This document shows, piece after piece, positions 37,701 through 45,590 of a DNA stretch of 64,000 nucleotides. Each line of letters begins with the position of its first letter. The stretch's first letter is position 1. Source of the DNA: an uncultured Clostridia bacterium. Lineage in GTDB: Bacteria > Bacillota > Clostridia > Christensenellales > Borkfalkiaceae. The position numbers and the translations under genes were made by a program. The stretch spans positions 39,461-103,460 of the forward strand of contig CANRKK010000003.1 in NCBI GenBank assembly GCA_947631195.1. The letters are read 5' to 3'. The notes under the pieces are model-generated. The model worked only from the letters and a program-made list of their open reading frames with translations. It had not been told where the DNA came from and ran no database searches.

Positions 37701-37785
37701 ACCCGCTGCACGCTGCGGCCAGCGCGCACGCAACCGCGCAGCAAGCCGTAAGACAAACCAGAAGTATCTTTTTAAATTTATTCAT
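34780..37785 (-). CDS. Large lipoprotein with TlpA/ResA-type thioredoxin domain
   Basis: A 1,001-residue lipoprotein. The start at 37785 (MNKFKKILLV) is chosen because GAGG lies about seven bases upstream; a longer frame from 37815 has no ribosome site. The lipobox is LAAAC (Cys 26). A small beta domain (about 70-140) precedes a TlpA/ResA/AlkHP-type thioredoxin domain (about 171-325) with active-site text FWATWCSNC (CSNC at 208-211) and the cis-Pro segment IGIPVSVIVD. The remaining ~650 residues are beta-rich extracellular domains without clear homology. TlpA-type domains reduce or oxidise protein thiols outside the membrane. The polyferredoxin/thioredoxin fusion ending at 30377 is an obvious candidate electron donor. 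Confidence 0.8.
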   Translation of the reverse strand: MNKFKKILLVCLTACCAVACALAAACSGSINWRAPSGGVTDNGTVDANNPEGNLPFYYPEGVNPEDYEDKENSYTISTVSMGGLPIDGVRITVKQEGEKIIEGISMNGGAKFLIPLAEYDLEYDDLPRGYFEDPEGTVKHLTPETTSVRTAFNSSVITTSAIPSGKQYDAGDIMYDFSITDADGNTLVLSQLLKQKRAVVINFWATWCSNCIYEFPALNGAYNTYKNSVEIIAVTKDDSNVAAKNFKEQSQLDFFMAHDNPGLFNHFSATSIGIPVSVIVDRYGVVAYYDSGAELRQQAWEELFRLYTADDYEQNIQSGSSGETGTRPDPVAPPETMEGMATDAAYNQAFLDSSMSGTDLHYYGPDPDSRDGKFNWPFHVSDENDAGGMYITPSNIGTDNTFAILYTDIELQADQTLSVEVKTNTDVNDILYIILNNNAATTFTFLGNSEGWETVELFSSTRHATVNIALSYVKDLSVAPDDEFVGLRNLKITDRNYNTAEANDVRTEAVTIENGEPVYPTVYKADDGFYRIQQGEEPNPETDSMLFADILSESLWVDRHFGETTLYYTDEGTQGVILPRSVYLISFWHEKFGNSGERTDRNAPLDFKYGRDETNTIIDNYYILDGTTYMAAVDETLATALKAFAKHANDNMTEYSGGYDPEHTWLELCSYYRTLGSGDHGAESHNCLAHFNPGVGKSLAYAIEMTAENQITVNLTVYTRKNQAGGLFYKFTAPEDGVYEFKSFRGIRPVDSSNAIDPQMLLWPAGSDTYNDTALLVANDSRSAERFVQDNYLYPYDFDAYIYLTKGTTVYPQFTIEAGNAVLQDINSLIDMGIDVTYPVEISYAGESKHVLTMAAIDGTWTSLTNFAAVDTKLDNDLYYHLTDEGVQGSVMYIEFLHSNYLAVDSNLKAWIDSNWFDFTSEGGGNFTSVMNGYYNQAISKDRNDPTYGMCEATAELVLRISDVIQRRSLDGDGIESGAWKGFAYYWQYYGATSWEELPQE

Positions 37786-37801
37786 ACGGTACCTCACACT
37801 G

Positions 37802-37818
37802 AGTTTGATTGTCAAACT
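37802..37818. promoter_or_regulatory. Operator-like inverted repeat
   Basis: AGTTTGA-TTG-TCAAACT is a perfect 7-bp dyad, 17 bp overall. It lies between the proposed minus-strand promoter (37838-37866) and the lipoprotein start at 37785, a position suited to a repressor or to a leader hairpin. Confidence 0.4.
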
Positions 37819-37837
37819 GTCTTTGAATTGCTATTTA

Positions 37838-37866
37838 ATAATATCATATTATTCGCGCGCGCGCAA
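37838..37866 (-). promoter_or_regulatory. Candidate promoter of the lipoprotein operon
   Basis: Minus-strand TTGCGC (37866-37861), 17-bp spacer, TATTAT (37843-37838). It sits about 50 bp before the start codon. The match is moderate. Confidence 0.45.
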
Positions 37867-37973
37867 CTATAATTCCCGCATTTTTACATAAATTTCACGC
37901 GGCTTTGAATAAACTTTTATTTTTGCCCCCTAAAAAATTAATATAATTCAAAATTTTGAAAAATTATACAATT

Positions 37974-38951
37974 TTAATGCAGTACGACTTCGTTTTGCGT
38001 TATCCCGCGTTCAAAAAAGGCGCGTATATTTTCAACGGTGGTGCGGGCGATTGCGTCAAGGGCCTCTTCGGTTAAAAATGCCTGGTGGGAGGTAACCAAA
38101 ACGTTGGGCATCGAAATCAGCCTCGCAAGCACGTCGTCGTTTAAAATATGCCCCGAGTTGTCCTCAAAAAACAGGTCTGATTCCTCCTCGTACACGTCTA
38201 AGCAGGCCGCGCCTATTTTGCGCTGTTTTATGCCCTCCAGCAGCGCTTCGGAGTCAATCAGCTCCCCGCGGGAGGTGTTTATTATTATAACGCCCTTCTT
38301 CATCGCCGCAACGGTATCGCGGTTTATCATTCGCCTTGTCTGCGGCGTGAGGGGGCAGTGGAGCGAGATAACGTCGCTTTCTCTTATTAGCCTGTCAAAA
38401 TCGGTGTATTCCGCGCCGCCGCAGGAGGGATTTTTGTCAAAGGCCAGCACTTTCATTCCGAACCCCTTGCAAATTTCAACGAACGCCCCGCCTATTTTGC
38501 CCGTGCCCACAACGCCCGCCGTCTTGCCGTGCAGCACGAATCCCGTCAGCCCGTTCAGGCTGAAATTAAAGTCCCGCGTGCGGTTATACGCCTTGTGCAC
38601 CCGCCTCACCGAGCACAGCAGCATGGCCATCGCATGTTCTGCCACGGCGTGCGGGGAGTAGGAGGGAACCCTCGTCACGACTATCTTTCCCGCGGCCGCT
38701 TTAAGGTCCACGTTGTTGTATCCCGCACAGCGCAAAGCAAGCAGTTTTACGCAATACGTGTTGAGTTTTTCAATAACTTTTGCGTTTATGTCGTCGTTTA
38801 CGAACACGCACGCGGCGTCCGCTCCGTACGCCAGTCCCGCCGTATTTTCATCGAGTTTCGTATCGTAAAAAATAAATTCGAGCCCGTCCGCCGAGTAGGG
38901 CTCAAAAAATTTTCTGTCATATTCTTTGGTATCGAAAAATGCCACTTTCAT
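37974..38951 (-). CDS. D-2-hydroxyacid dehydrogenase (D-lactate dehydrogenase-like)
   Basis: A 325-residue NAD-dependent D-isomer-specific 2-hydroxyacid dehydrogenase, closest in style to fermentative D-lactate dehydrogenase (LdhA). The catalytic Arg is in LALRCAGYNNVD, the Rossmann motif is VVGTGKIGG, the catalytic Glu is in LDVYEEESD and the His in TSHQAFLTEEA. The likely reaction is pyruvate to D-lactate with NADH in the cytoplasm, though other 2-oxoacids are possible. The start at 38951 (MKVAFFDTK) has AGGGGT just upstream; a longer frame to 39044 lacks a ribosome site. A 14-bp palindrome, TTCAAAATTTTGAA, lies just past the stop at 37947-37960. Confidence 0.88.
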   Translation of the reverse strand: MKVAFFDTKEYDRKFFEPYSADGLEFIFYDTKLDENTAGLAYGADAACVFVNDDINAKVIEKLNTYCVKLLALRCAGYNNVDLKAAAGKIVVTRVPSYSPHAVAEHAMAMLLCSVRRVHKAYNRTRDFNFSLNGLTGFVLHGKTAGVVGTGKIGGAFVEICKGFGMKVLAFDKNPSCGGAEYTDFDRLIRESDVISLHCPLTPQTRRMINRDTVAAMKKGVIIINTSRGELIDSEALLEGIKQRKIGAACLDVYEEESDLFFEDNSGHILNDDVLARLISMPNVLVTSHQAFLTEEALDAIARTTVENIRAFFERGITQNEVVLH

Positions 38952-39084
38952 ACCCCTATTATGTGCAGGCGAAAAGGTAAAATTCCCGATACGTGTTGAG
39001 TTTTTCCGCCGCAGAGCTTTTGTTTCGTTCAAACTTTGCGCCAAAATATCATCCCGCGGGAAATGAAAATATTTTACAATTCGT

Positions 39085-39114
39085 TTGATTTTTATATATA
39101 TACTGTGGTATAAT
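39085..39114 (+). promoter_or_regulatory. Promoter of the polysaccharide operon
   Basis: TTGATT (39085-39090), 18-bp spacer, TATAAT (39109-39114) with TGG extension. It lies about 33 bp before the first gene. No internal terminator is seen until 52925. Confidence 0.75.
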
Positions 39115-39146
39115 CAAATTCACATTGAGCTTTACGGAAAAATGTT

Positions 39147-40394
39147 ATGTTTGTAAAAAATAATCAATTTCAAAAATTTCCAAACAAAGTATGGCTGTCC
39201 TCGCCCACGATGCACGGCGAGGAGCTCGCGTGGATGACCGACGCTTTCAACAAAAACTGGATGTCCACCGTGGGCGAAAACATAAACGAAGCGGAGCTTG
39301 CCGTTTCAAAAAAAATAGGCTGCAAATACGCCGTGGGACTCGCAACGGGCACGGCCTCGCTGCATCTTGCCGTAAAATTGGCGGGAGTCAAGCGCGGCGA
39401 CTTGGTATTTTGCTCCGATATGACTTTTTCCGCCACCCTCAACCCCGTGGTCTACGAGGGCGGTATTCCCGTATTTATAGACACCGAAAGGGACACGTGG
39501 AATATGGATCCCGCCGCCCTCGAAAAGGCCTTTGAAATTTATCCCGGCGTCAAACACGTGGTCATAGCCAACCTCTACGGCACCCCGGGCAAAATGGACG
39601 AGATAAGGGCGGTGGCTAAAAAACACGGCGCGGTCATAGTGGAGGACGCCGCCGAATCGTTCGGCGCAACCTACAAGGGCGTACAGACGGGCCGTTTCGG
39701 CGATATCGGCATAATAAGTTTCAACGGCAACAAGATAGTCACGGGCTCGGCGGGCGGCATGCTTTTAACCGACAGCCGCGAGGCCGCAGACAAGGCCCGC
39801 AAATGGTCCACGCAGAGCCGTGAAAACGCGCCGTGGTATCAACACGAGGAGCTTGGCTATAACTATCGTATGAGCAACGTTATAGCGGGCGTAATCCGCG
39901 GGCAGCTCCCCCACCTCGAGGAGCATATAGCCCAAAAGCGCGCCATATACGAGCGCTACAAAGAGGGCTTTAAGGGCCTGCCCGTAACTATGAACCCCTA
40001 CGACGGGCAAAATTCCGTGCCCAACTTCTGGCTCTCCTGCCTTTTGATAGACGGGGAGGCAATGTGCAAACAGGTGCGCGGGGAGCGCGACGCGCTGTAT
40101 ATAAAGGAGCGCGGCAAGTCCTGCCCCACCGAAATACTGCAAACGCTGGCCGCATACAACGCCGAGGGCAGACCCATATGGAAGCCCATGCACATGCAAC
40201 CGATATTCAGAATGAATCCTTTCGTCACCCGCCAAGGCAACGGCAGGGGCACGACCAACGCCTATATAGAGGGCTGCGGCGAGGACGTCGGCATGGACAT
40301 ATTCAACCGCGGGCTGTGCCTGCCGTCCGACAACAAGATGACGGCCGCCGAGCAGGATAAAATAATAGAAATCGTAAGGGCTTGCTTCGACTGA
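39147..40394 (+). CDS. DegT/DnrJ/EryC1/StrS sugar aminotransferase
   Basis: A 415-residue PLP-dependent aminotransferase acting on nucleotide-linked 4-keto sugars. The Schiff-base Lys196 is in SFNGNKIVTGSAGG, the pyridine-nitrogen Asp in IVEDAAESFGA, and GTASLHLAV binds phosphate. It resembles PglE/LegC-type enzymes that make 4-amino-4,6-dideoxy-N-acetylhexosamine. The usual partner 4,6-dehydratase and acetyltransferase (PglF/PglD) are not in this operon. The substrate may come from elsewhere or from the CapE product. It is the first gene of the operon, and its TGA overlaps the next ATG by one base. Confidence 0.85.
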   Translation: MFVKNNQFQKFPNKVWLSSPTMHGEELAWMTDAFNKNWMSTVGENINEAELAVSKKIGCKYAVGLATGTASLHLAVKLAGVKRGDLVFCSDMTFSATLNPVVYEGGIPVFIDTERDTWNMDPAALEKAFEIYPGVKHVVIANLYGTPGKMDEIRAVAKKHGAVIVEDAAESFGATYKGVQTGRFGDIGIISFNGNKIVTGSAGGMLLTDSREAADKARKWSTQSRENAPWYQHEELGYNYRMSNVIAGVIRGQLPHLEEHIAQKRAIYERYKEGFKGLPVTMNPYDGQNSVPNFWLSCLLIDGEAMCKQVRGERDALYIKERGKSCPTEILQTLAAYNAEGRPIWKPMHMQPIFRMNPFVTRQGNGRGTTNAYIEGCGEDVGMDIFNRGLCLPSDNKMTAAEQDKIIEIVRACFD

Positions 40395-41182
40395 TGGAAA
40401 ATTTTTTGCAGGATCTTGTAACCGAGTGGTGGGGAATACTTATAATCTGCCTTGCCTGCGTTTTGGTGTGGGGATTGCTTTCTGCGCTTTTGTACAGGCA
40501 ATTTTTTAAGAGGTTTTACGACGTGGTTTTGAGCGGCCTCGCCATCGTCGCGCTTTCACCCGTATTGCTCATTTTGACCGTATTCGGCGCGATAAAAATG
40601 AAGGGCAACCCGTTTTTTACTCAGGCGCGCCCCGGCAAAAGAAAAAAACTTTCCAAAAAGCAGTGCGAAATAAAGGGAGCGCCCTACGGAACGTACGGCG
40701 AGGAAAAGATCTTCAAGCTGATAAAATTCCGCACCATGACTTCGGAAAAGGACGGCAACGGCAACCTTCTTCCCGACGAAAAGCGGCTCACCAAATACGG
40801 CAAGATACTCCGCGCCACTTCGCTCGACGAACTGCCCGAACTGTTCAACATCTTTATAGGCCACATGTCGATAGTCGGCCCCCGTCCGTTGCTCGTAAGG
40901 TATTTGCCCTACTACACGGCGGAGGAGCGCAACCGCCACAACGTCCGCCCGGGGCTTACCGGTTATGCCCAATCCCACGGGAGAAACACGGTCAACTGGG
41001 AAGAGCGCTTTGAAATGGACCTCTACTACGTGGACCATATATCGCTTTGGCTGGATTTAAAAATCATATTCCGCACGGTAAAAACCGTATTGTCCCACAG
41101 CGGCATATACATGAACGACCTCGAAGCGTTGGACAAATACAGGATCAACCAATCGCGCGGCGATCAACAAAAAACCGAATAG
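40394..41182 (+). CDS. Initiating sugar-1-phosphate transferase (polyprenol-phosphate)
   Basis: A 262-residue bacterial sugar transferase of the PglC/WcaJ-C-terminal type. A hydrophobic anchor helix (about 13-35) and a re-entrant helix with the conserved Arg/Asp start the fold (KRFYDVVLSGLAI). The catalytic stretch KLIKFRTMT and the signature LDELPELFNIFIGHMSIVGP, then RPGLTGYAQ, follow. It moves a sugar-1-phosphate onto undecaprenyl phosphate on the cytoplasmic face to start the repeat unit. An insertion rich in Lys (about 80-95) is unusual. The start overlaps the previous stop as TGATG. Confidence 0.88.
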   Translation: MENFLQDLVTEWWGILIICLACVLVWGLLSALLYRQFFKRFYDVVLSGLAIVALSPVLLILTVFGAIKMKGNPFFTQARPGKRKKLSKKQCEIKGAPYGTYGEEKIFKLIKFRTMTSEKDGNGNLLPDEKRLTKYGKILRATSLDELPELFNIFIGHMSIVGPRPLLVRYLPYYTAEERNRHNVRPGLTGYAQSHGRNTVNWEERFEMDLYYVDHISLWLDLKIIFRTVKTVLSHSGIYMNDLEALDKYRINQSRGDQQKTE

Positions 41183-41192
41183 GAACGCAATA

Positions 41193-42365
41193 ATGTTGGA
41201 AACGCCTTATTTTTTGATAAACCAGAATACGATAGAGCATTTGGCGGGCGAACTGTTGTCTGCCTTGCGTTATAGATGGGCAAACGGCATAGCGGGCTAT
41301 TCTTTCAAGACCGACAACCTGCCGTGGATAATAAAATTCATGCAGGGCGCGGGCTTTTGGGCGGAAGTGGTTTCTGCCGACGAATATCGCCTTGCAAAGC
41401 AGTTGGGATACGATCCCGCCCATATAATTTTTAACGGCCCCGTCAAGGAAAAAGGCGCCTTCACCGACGCGGTGGAACACGGCGCCGTGGTGAACATAGA
41501 TTCCGGGCGCGAACTGGACTGGCTTTGCGGCTGCGACAAAGCCGCGCTGGACAAGGCAAATATAGGGCTCAGGGTTAATTTTTGTCTGGAAGATTACTGC
41601 CGCGGGGAGTCCCAATGCGGGACGGAGGACGGCCGTTTCGGCTTTTCCTACGAGCGCGGGGAGCTTAAAGAAGCCATCTCCTTTCTGCGCGGCAGGGGGA
41701 TAAAGTTGTCGGGATTGCACCTGCACTGCAGCTCAAAAACGCGGAGTTTAAATATTTACAGGGCAATTTCAAACGTAGCAAAAAAAATCGTAAACGAATA
41801 CGGTCTGGATTTGCAATATATCGACGTCGGCGGCGGCTTTTTCGGCGGCGTGGAGGGCAAACCGTCTTTCGACGAATATTTCAACGAGATTTACAGGGTA
41901 TTTTCGGCGGACGGCAGGCTGGCAAAAGTGAATTTGATAGTGGAGCCGGGGATATCCGTCGTGGGCGCGGGCATAAGCTATGTGACCGAAGTTGTCGACG
42001 TAAAGCAGACAAAAAACAATTATTTTGCCGTGCTTGACGGAAGCAGAATACATATTGACCCGCTCATGAAAAAAAGTTCCTACTCATACAGGATCGTCAA
42101 AAAGGACCAAACCGCGGAGGACGCGGAGCGCGAACAGACATTGTGCGGCTTCACCTGTATGGAAAACGACAGGTTTTTCAAAATAACCGCGCCCCCGCTG
42201 CAGGCGGGCGACAGGGTGGTTTTCGACAAGGTCGGCGCATACACGCTGTGTTTATCTCCTCAATTCATCTCCTTTTATCCTGCCGTTGCGGTGGAGCGCG
42301 GCGGAAAAACGGAGATAGTCAGGCACAAAAACACCGCGGAAGAATTTATTAAAAGCAACAGTTGA
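41193..42365 (+). CDS. Fold-type III PLP decarboxylase-like enzyme (DapDC/ODC family)
   Basis: A 390-residue member of the alanine racemase N-terminal/ornithine-diaminopimelate decarboxylase family. The PLP Lys39 is in AGYSFKTDN, with HLHCSSKT, YIDVGGGFFGG and the phosphate-binding EPGISVV. The C-terminal domain has GFTCMENDRF, matching the CGPTCDSxD active-site loop of diaminopimelate decarboxylases. It probably decarboxylates or racemises an amino acid, but the substrate is uncertain. Placement in a polysaccharide operon, directly before an SDR enzyme and an ATP-grasp ligase, argues for making or attaching an amino-acid-like decoration rather than lysine synthesis. AGGAA precedes the ATG. 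Confidence 0.8.
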   Translation: MLETPYFLINQNTIEHLAGELLSALRYRWANGIAGYSFKTDNLPWIIKFMQGAGFWAEVVSADEYRLAKQLGYDPAHIIFNGPVKEKGAFTDAVEHGAVVNIDSGRELDWLCGCDKAALDKANIGLRVNFCLEDYCRGESQCGTEDGRFGFSYERGELKEAISFLRGRGIKLSGLHLHCSSKTRSLNIYRAISNVAKKIVNEYGLDLQYIDVGGGFFGGVEGKPSFDEYFNEIYRVFSADGRLAKVNLIVEPGISVVGAGISYVTEVVDVKQTKNNYFAVLDGSRIHIDPLMKKSSYSYRIVKKDQTAEDAEREQTLCGFTCMENDRFFKITAPPLQAGDRVVFDKVGAYTLCLSPQFISFYPAVAVERGGKTEIVRHKNTAEEFIKSNS

Positions 42366-42378
42366 CAGTGGAGGAATT

Positions 42379-43395
42379 ATGAAGAGGGCAATTGTTTTCG
42401 GCGCGACGGGGCAGCTCGGCTGTTACAGCGCAATGGCGTTAAAGGAACACGGCTACGACGTGGTGGCGGTCGGCAGAAGAAAGTCCGACGGCGGCTTTTT
42501 TAAAACGCGCGGCATAGAGTTTACGGGCGGCATATCCCTCGAGGACGAGGGCTGTTTCGGCAATTTGCCGTCGGGCGATTTCGACGTCGTCGTAAATATG
42601 GCGGGGACCATGCCCGCGCATGCCGACATGAGGATGATGCCCTATGTCCAAAGCATAGTGGTGGGGACAGTCAACCTCTGCGAGTGGATGAAAAAGGCGC
42701 ACTGCAAAAGAATCGTTTTCAACACGACGCCCAGCGACGTGGCGGAGCATTGGGGCACCACGACGCCCATTGACGACGACGCGGTACGCTCCTTCCCCAA
42801 AAACGGCAACGACCATGCCGTGTACGCCATTTGCAAGCGCGCGGCAACGGACATACTTGAACACATGCAGATCGCCGAAGGGTTTGAGCCCTGCGTTTTC
42901 CGCCATTTTATGGTTTACGGCTGGCACCCCGACGCCTACTACTATCTTAACGGCGTAAAAAAGATGCTGCCGTGGAGATATATGGTAAGGCGGTGCATCA
43001 ACGGCGAAGACATAGAAATCTACGGCGACGTCACCCGCAAAAAGGAACTTTTGTATATCAAGGATTTTGCGGGCGCGGTGGTTCGGGCGGCCGACACGCA
43101 CATATGCGGCATTTTCAATCTGCCCGGCTATAAACCCTACTCTTTGGACGAGATGGTGGACGGCATAATCGGCGCGTTCGGAACGGAGAACACAAAAAAG
43201 ATACCCCGCCCCGACATGCCCGACACTCCCCAGATACTTCTCTCTCACGAAAAGAGCCGCAGCGTTTTGGGCTGGACGCCCGTGTGGACGTGGGACAAGG
43301 CCTGCGAGGACATGAAAAAAGAAAATATCGAAAATCCCGTCGAACTTATGTGGGGCGCAAACGACCCGCTCGACGTTATCCGCGGTGCAAAGTAA
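42379..43395 (+). CDS. NAD-dependent epimerase/dehydratase (extended SDR)
   Basis: A 338-residue extended short-chain dehydrogenase. The Rossmann motif is FGATGQLG, and the active-site YxxxK is in YAICKRAATDIL. The substrate domain has FMVYGWHPD and the usual IKDFAGAVVRA. It probably modifies a nucleotide sugar, or a sugar-like intermediate shared with its two neighbours. A strong GAGG site precedes the ATG. The stop overlaps the next start as TAATG, so it is translationally coupled to the ATP-grasp gene. Confidence 0.82.
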   Translation: MKRAIVFGATGQLGCYSAMALKEHGYDVVAVGRRKSDGGFFKTRGIEFTGGISLEDEGCFGNLPSGDFDVVVNMAGTMPAHADMRMMPYVQSIVVGTVNLCEWMKKAHCKRIVFNTTPSDVAEHWGTTTPIDDDAVRSFPKNGNDHAVYAICKRAATDILEHMQIAEGFEPCVFRHFMVYGWHPDAYYYLNGVKKMLPWRYMVRRCINGEDIEIYGDVTRKKELLYIKDFAGAVVRAADTHICGIFNLPGYKPYSLDEMVDGIIGAFGTENTKKIPRPDMPDTPQILLSHEKSRSVLGWTPVWTWDKACEDMKKENIENPVELMWGANDPLDVIRGAK

Positions 43396-44354
43396 TGACG
43401 AATATTTTAATTTGCAGCGCAGGCACGCGAAACAAGATAGTGCAGTACTTTAAAAGCGAACTTAAAGGCGAGGGCAACGTGATTGCCGCCGATATGAGCG
43501 AGCTGGCCCCCGCGCTGTACGAAGCCGATAAATTCTATACGGTACCGCGCATCACAGACGAACGCTATATAGACATAATTCTCGGCATTTGCGTAAAAGA
43601 AAAGATTTCTGGAGTACTTTCTTTAATAGATCCCGAACTTTCCCTGCTTGCAAAAAACGCCGAAAAATTCAAGGCGATGGGAACGACCGTGATAGGCTCC
43701 CCGTACGAGCTGTGCGAACGCGCGCTCGACAAGATGCAGATGTATAGGTGGCTTTCGTCGCACGGCTATAATTGCGCAAGGAGTTACGACAATCTGCGCG
43801 ACTTTTATGCGGATATGGACGGGGGACTGATAAATTTCCCCGTGTTTGTAAAACCCGTTAAAGGCAGCGCGTCAATTGCAATAAGCAAGGTGTACGACAG
43901 GGAAACTTTGGAACTTTTATTCGGTCAATCCGCGGGGTTGATGGTTCAGGAATATTTAAACGGGCAGGAGATAGGCGTCGACTGCTACATAGACCTCATA
44001 TCCCGCAAGCCCGTATCCATATTCACCAAAAAGAAACTTTTAATGCGCGCGGGCGAAACCGACAAGGCGGTGAGTTTTTCCGACGGCGCGCTGTTTGAAC
44101 TGATTGAAAAATTTGTCGCGGAAAGCGGCTGGCTCGGGCAGATAGATATCGACGTTTTCGACGTCGGCGGCAAATACTACATTTCCGAAGTCAATCCGCG
44201 GTTCGGCGGCGGATATCCCCATGCCTACGGGTGCGGCTGCAACCATATCAAATACATTCTGAACAATCTGAAAGGAGTTGCCAACCAACCGCAGATAGGC
44301 GCCTACAAAAACAATGTTTTCATGATGAAATATAACGAAGTCATGATCAAATAG
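43395..44354 (+). CDS. ATP-grasp ligase (carboxylate-amine ligase type)
   Basis: A 319-residue protein with an N-terminal Rossmann-like preATP-grasp domain and the ATP-grasp fold. FPVFVKPVKGSAS is the first ATP-binding Lys region, LMVQEYLNGQEIGVDCY the second, and VNPRFGGGYPHAY the metal-binding Asn/Glu loop. Such enzymes join a carboxylate to an amine through an acyl phosphate. Coupled to the PLP enzyme and SDR gene, it could link an amino acid to an amino sugar. The start at 43395 is set by the TAATG overlap. Confidence 0.82.
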   Translation: MTNILICSAGTRNKIVQYFKSELKGEGNVIAADMSELAPALYEADKFYTVPRITDERYIDIILGICVKEKISGVLSLIDPELSLLAKNAEKFKAMGTTVIGSPYELCERALDKMQMYRWLSSHGYNCARSYDNLRDFYADMDGGLINFPVFVKPVKGSASIAISKVYDRETLELLFGQSAGLMVQEYLNGQEIGVDCYIDLISRKPVSIFTKKKLLMRAGETDKAVSFSDGALFELIEKFVAESGWLGQIDIDVFDVGGKYYISEVNPRFGGGYPHAYGCGCNHIKYILNNLKGVANQPQIGAYKNNVFMMKYNEVMIK

Positions 44355-44378
44355 CGGTTTTAATTTATCTGACAATCT

Positions 44379-45590
44379 ATGAACATTTTATTTTTATCGT
44401 TGATAGGAATGACCGATTCCTCTTCGGGCGGGCTGTATGCCGACCTCGTGCGCGAATTTTCTTCCCGCGGCCACAACGTCTATGCCGTAACGCCCGTCAG
44501 GGAAGATACGTCCTGCACGCGGGACGGCAACGGCGCAACCGTCATAAAAGTCAAAAACGGCCAAATCCAAAAGGCGAACAAAGTCAAAAAACTCATTAAT
44601 CTTTTAACGCTTGAGCGCAAAACGGTCAAGGCGGTAAAAAAGTATGCAAAGGGAGTAAAGTTTGATTTGATCGTCAACATGTGCTCCAACCAGTGCTTTG
44701 CCAAAACTTCGGCGTACTTCAAAAAGCGCGACAAGGCGATAAACTATCTTTTGCTCAAAGATATCTTCCCCCAAAACGCCATAGATATAGGCATGTTAAA
44801 GACGGGCGGCATAATGGGCATCGCCTGCCGCCACTTCAAAAACAAAGAAAAAAAACTCTACCGCAACGCCGACTATATCGGCTGTTTAAGCATGGCCAAT
44901 TGCGAATTTTTAATAAAGCACAACCCCTGGCTCGACAAAAACAAACTTTTAGCGGTGCCCAACGGCATATCCCCGAGGGACGTATCGTTGAACGAAAGCC
45001 AAAGGGCGGCCATGCGCGAAAAGTACGGTCTGCCGCAGGACAAAAAGATATTTATCTACGGCGGCAATTTGGGCAAGCCGCAGGATATCCCGTTTGTAAT
45101 CGAGTGCTTAAAGGCCTGCGGGGATATCGGCGGCGCATACTTCTTTATCGTCGGCGACGGCACGGAGTACGGCAAGCTGGAGCAGTTTTTAAAGGAGGAC
45201 AACCCCCGAAACGTAAAACTTATGAAGCGGCTTGCGCGCGAGGATTTTGACGCGATGCTCGCGGCGTGCGACGCGGGGCTCATCTTCCTCGACTACAGGT
45301 TCACCGTGCCCAACTATCCGTCAAGGCTGCTCTCGTATATGCAGGCGGGTCTGCCCGTAATAGCCTGCACCGACCCGAATACCGACGTCGGCAAGGACAT
45401 AGAGGAGGGCGGTTTCGGCTGGCGGTGCCAAAGCAACGACGCGGCAGCGTTTGCAGGGACGGTTAGGGCCGCGCTTGCCTCATTGGAGGGCAAGGGCGAA
45501 AGGTCGCTTGCCTATTTAAAAGAACATTTCACCGCGGAGCGGAGCTATAACATTATAACGGGGTCTTTAAATGAAAGTGCTGATGGTTAA
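44379..45590 (+). CDS. Glycosyltransferase family 4, WbuB-like
   Basis: A 403-residue GT-B glycosyltransferase of the WbuB-like GT4 group. It starts MNILFLSLIGMTDSSSGGLY and contains the group-typical LLLKDIFPQNAIDIGML. A donor-side segment reads YGGNLGKPQDIPFVI, then VGDGTEYGKL. WbuB-type enzymes are known as N-acetyl-L-fucosaminyltransferases in O-antigen and capsule clusters, which fits the CapE-F-G pathway encoded four genes later. No clear Shine-Dalgarno site is present. The last 20 bases overlap the next gene. Confidence 0.82.
   Translation: MNILFLSLIGMTDSSSGGLYADLVREFSSRGHNVYAVTPVREDTSCTRDGNGATVIKVKNGQIQKANKVKKLINLLTLERKTVKAVKKYAKGVKFDLIVNMCSNQCFAKTSAYFKKRDKAINYLLLKDIFPQNAIDIGMLKTGGIMGIACRHFKNKEKKLYRNADYIGCLSMANCEFLIKHNPWLDKNKLLAVPNGISPRDVSLNESQRAAMREKYGLPQDKKIFIYGGNLGKPQDIPFVIECLKACGDIGGAYFFIVGDGTEYGKLEQFLKEDNPRNVKLMKRLAREDFDAMLAACDAGLIFLDYRFTVPNYPSRLLSYMQAGLPVIACTDPNTDVGKDIEEGGFGWRCQSNDAAAFAGTVRAALASLEGKGERSLAYLKEHFTAERSYNIITGSLNESADG

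Noticed and set aside
44681..45250. A 189-codon plus-strand frame within the WbuB-like gene
   Set aside because: An out-of-frame shadow rich in Arg/Gln inside a clearly conserved glycosyltransferase.
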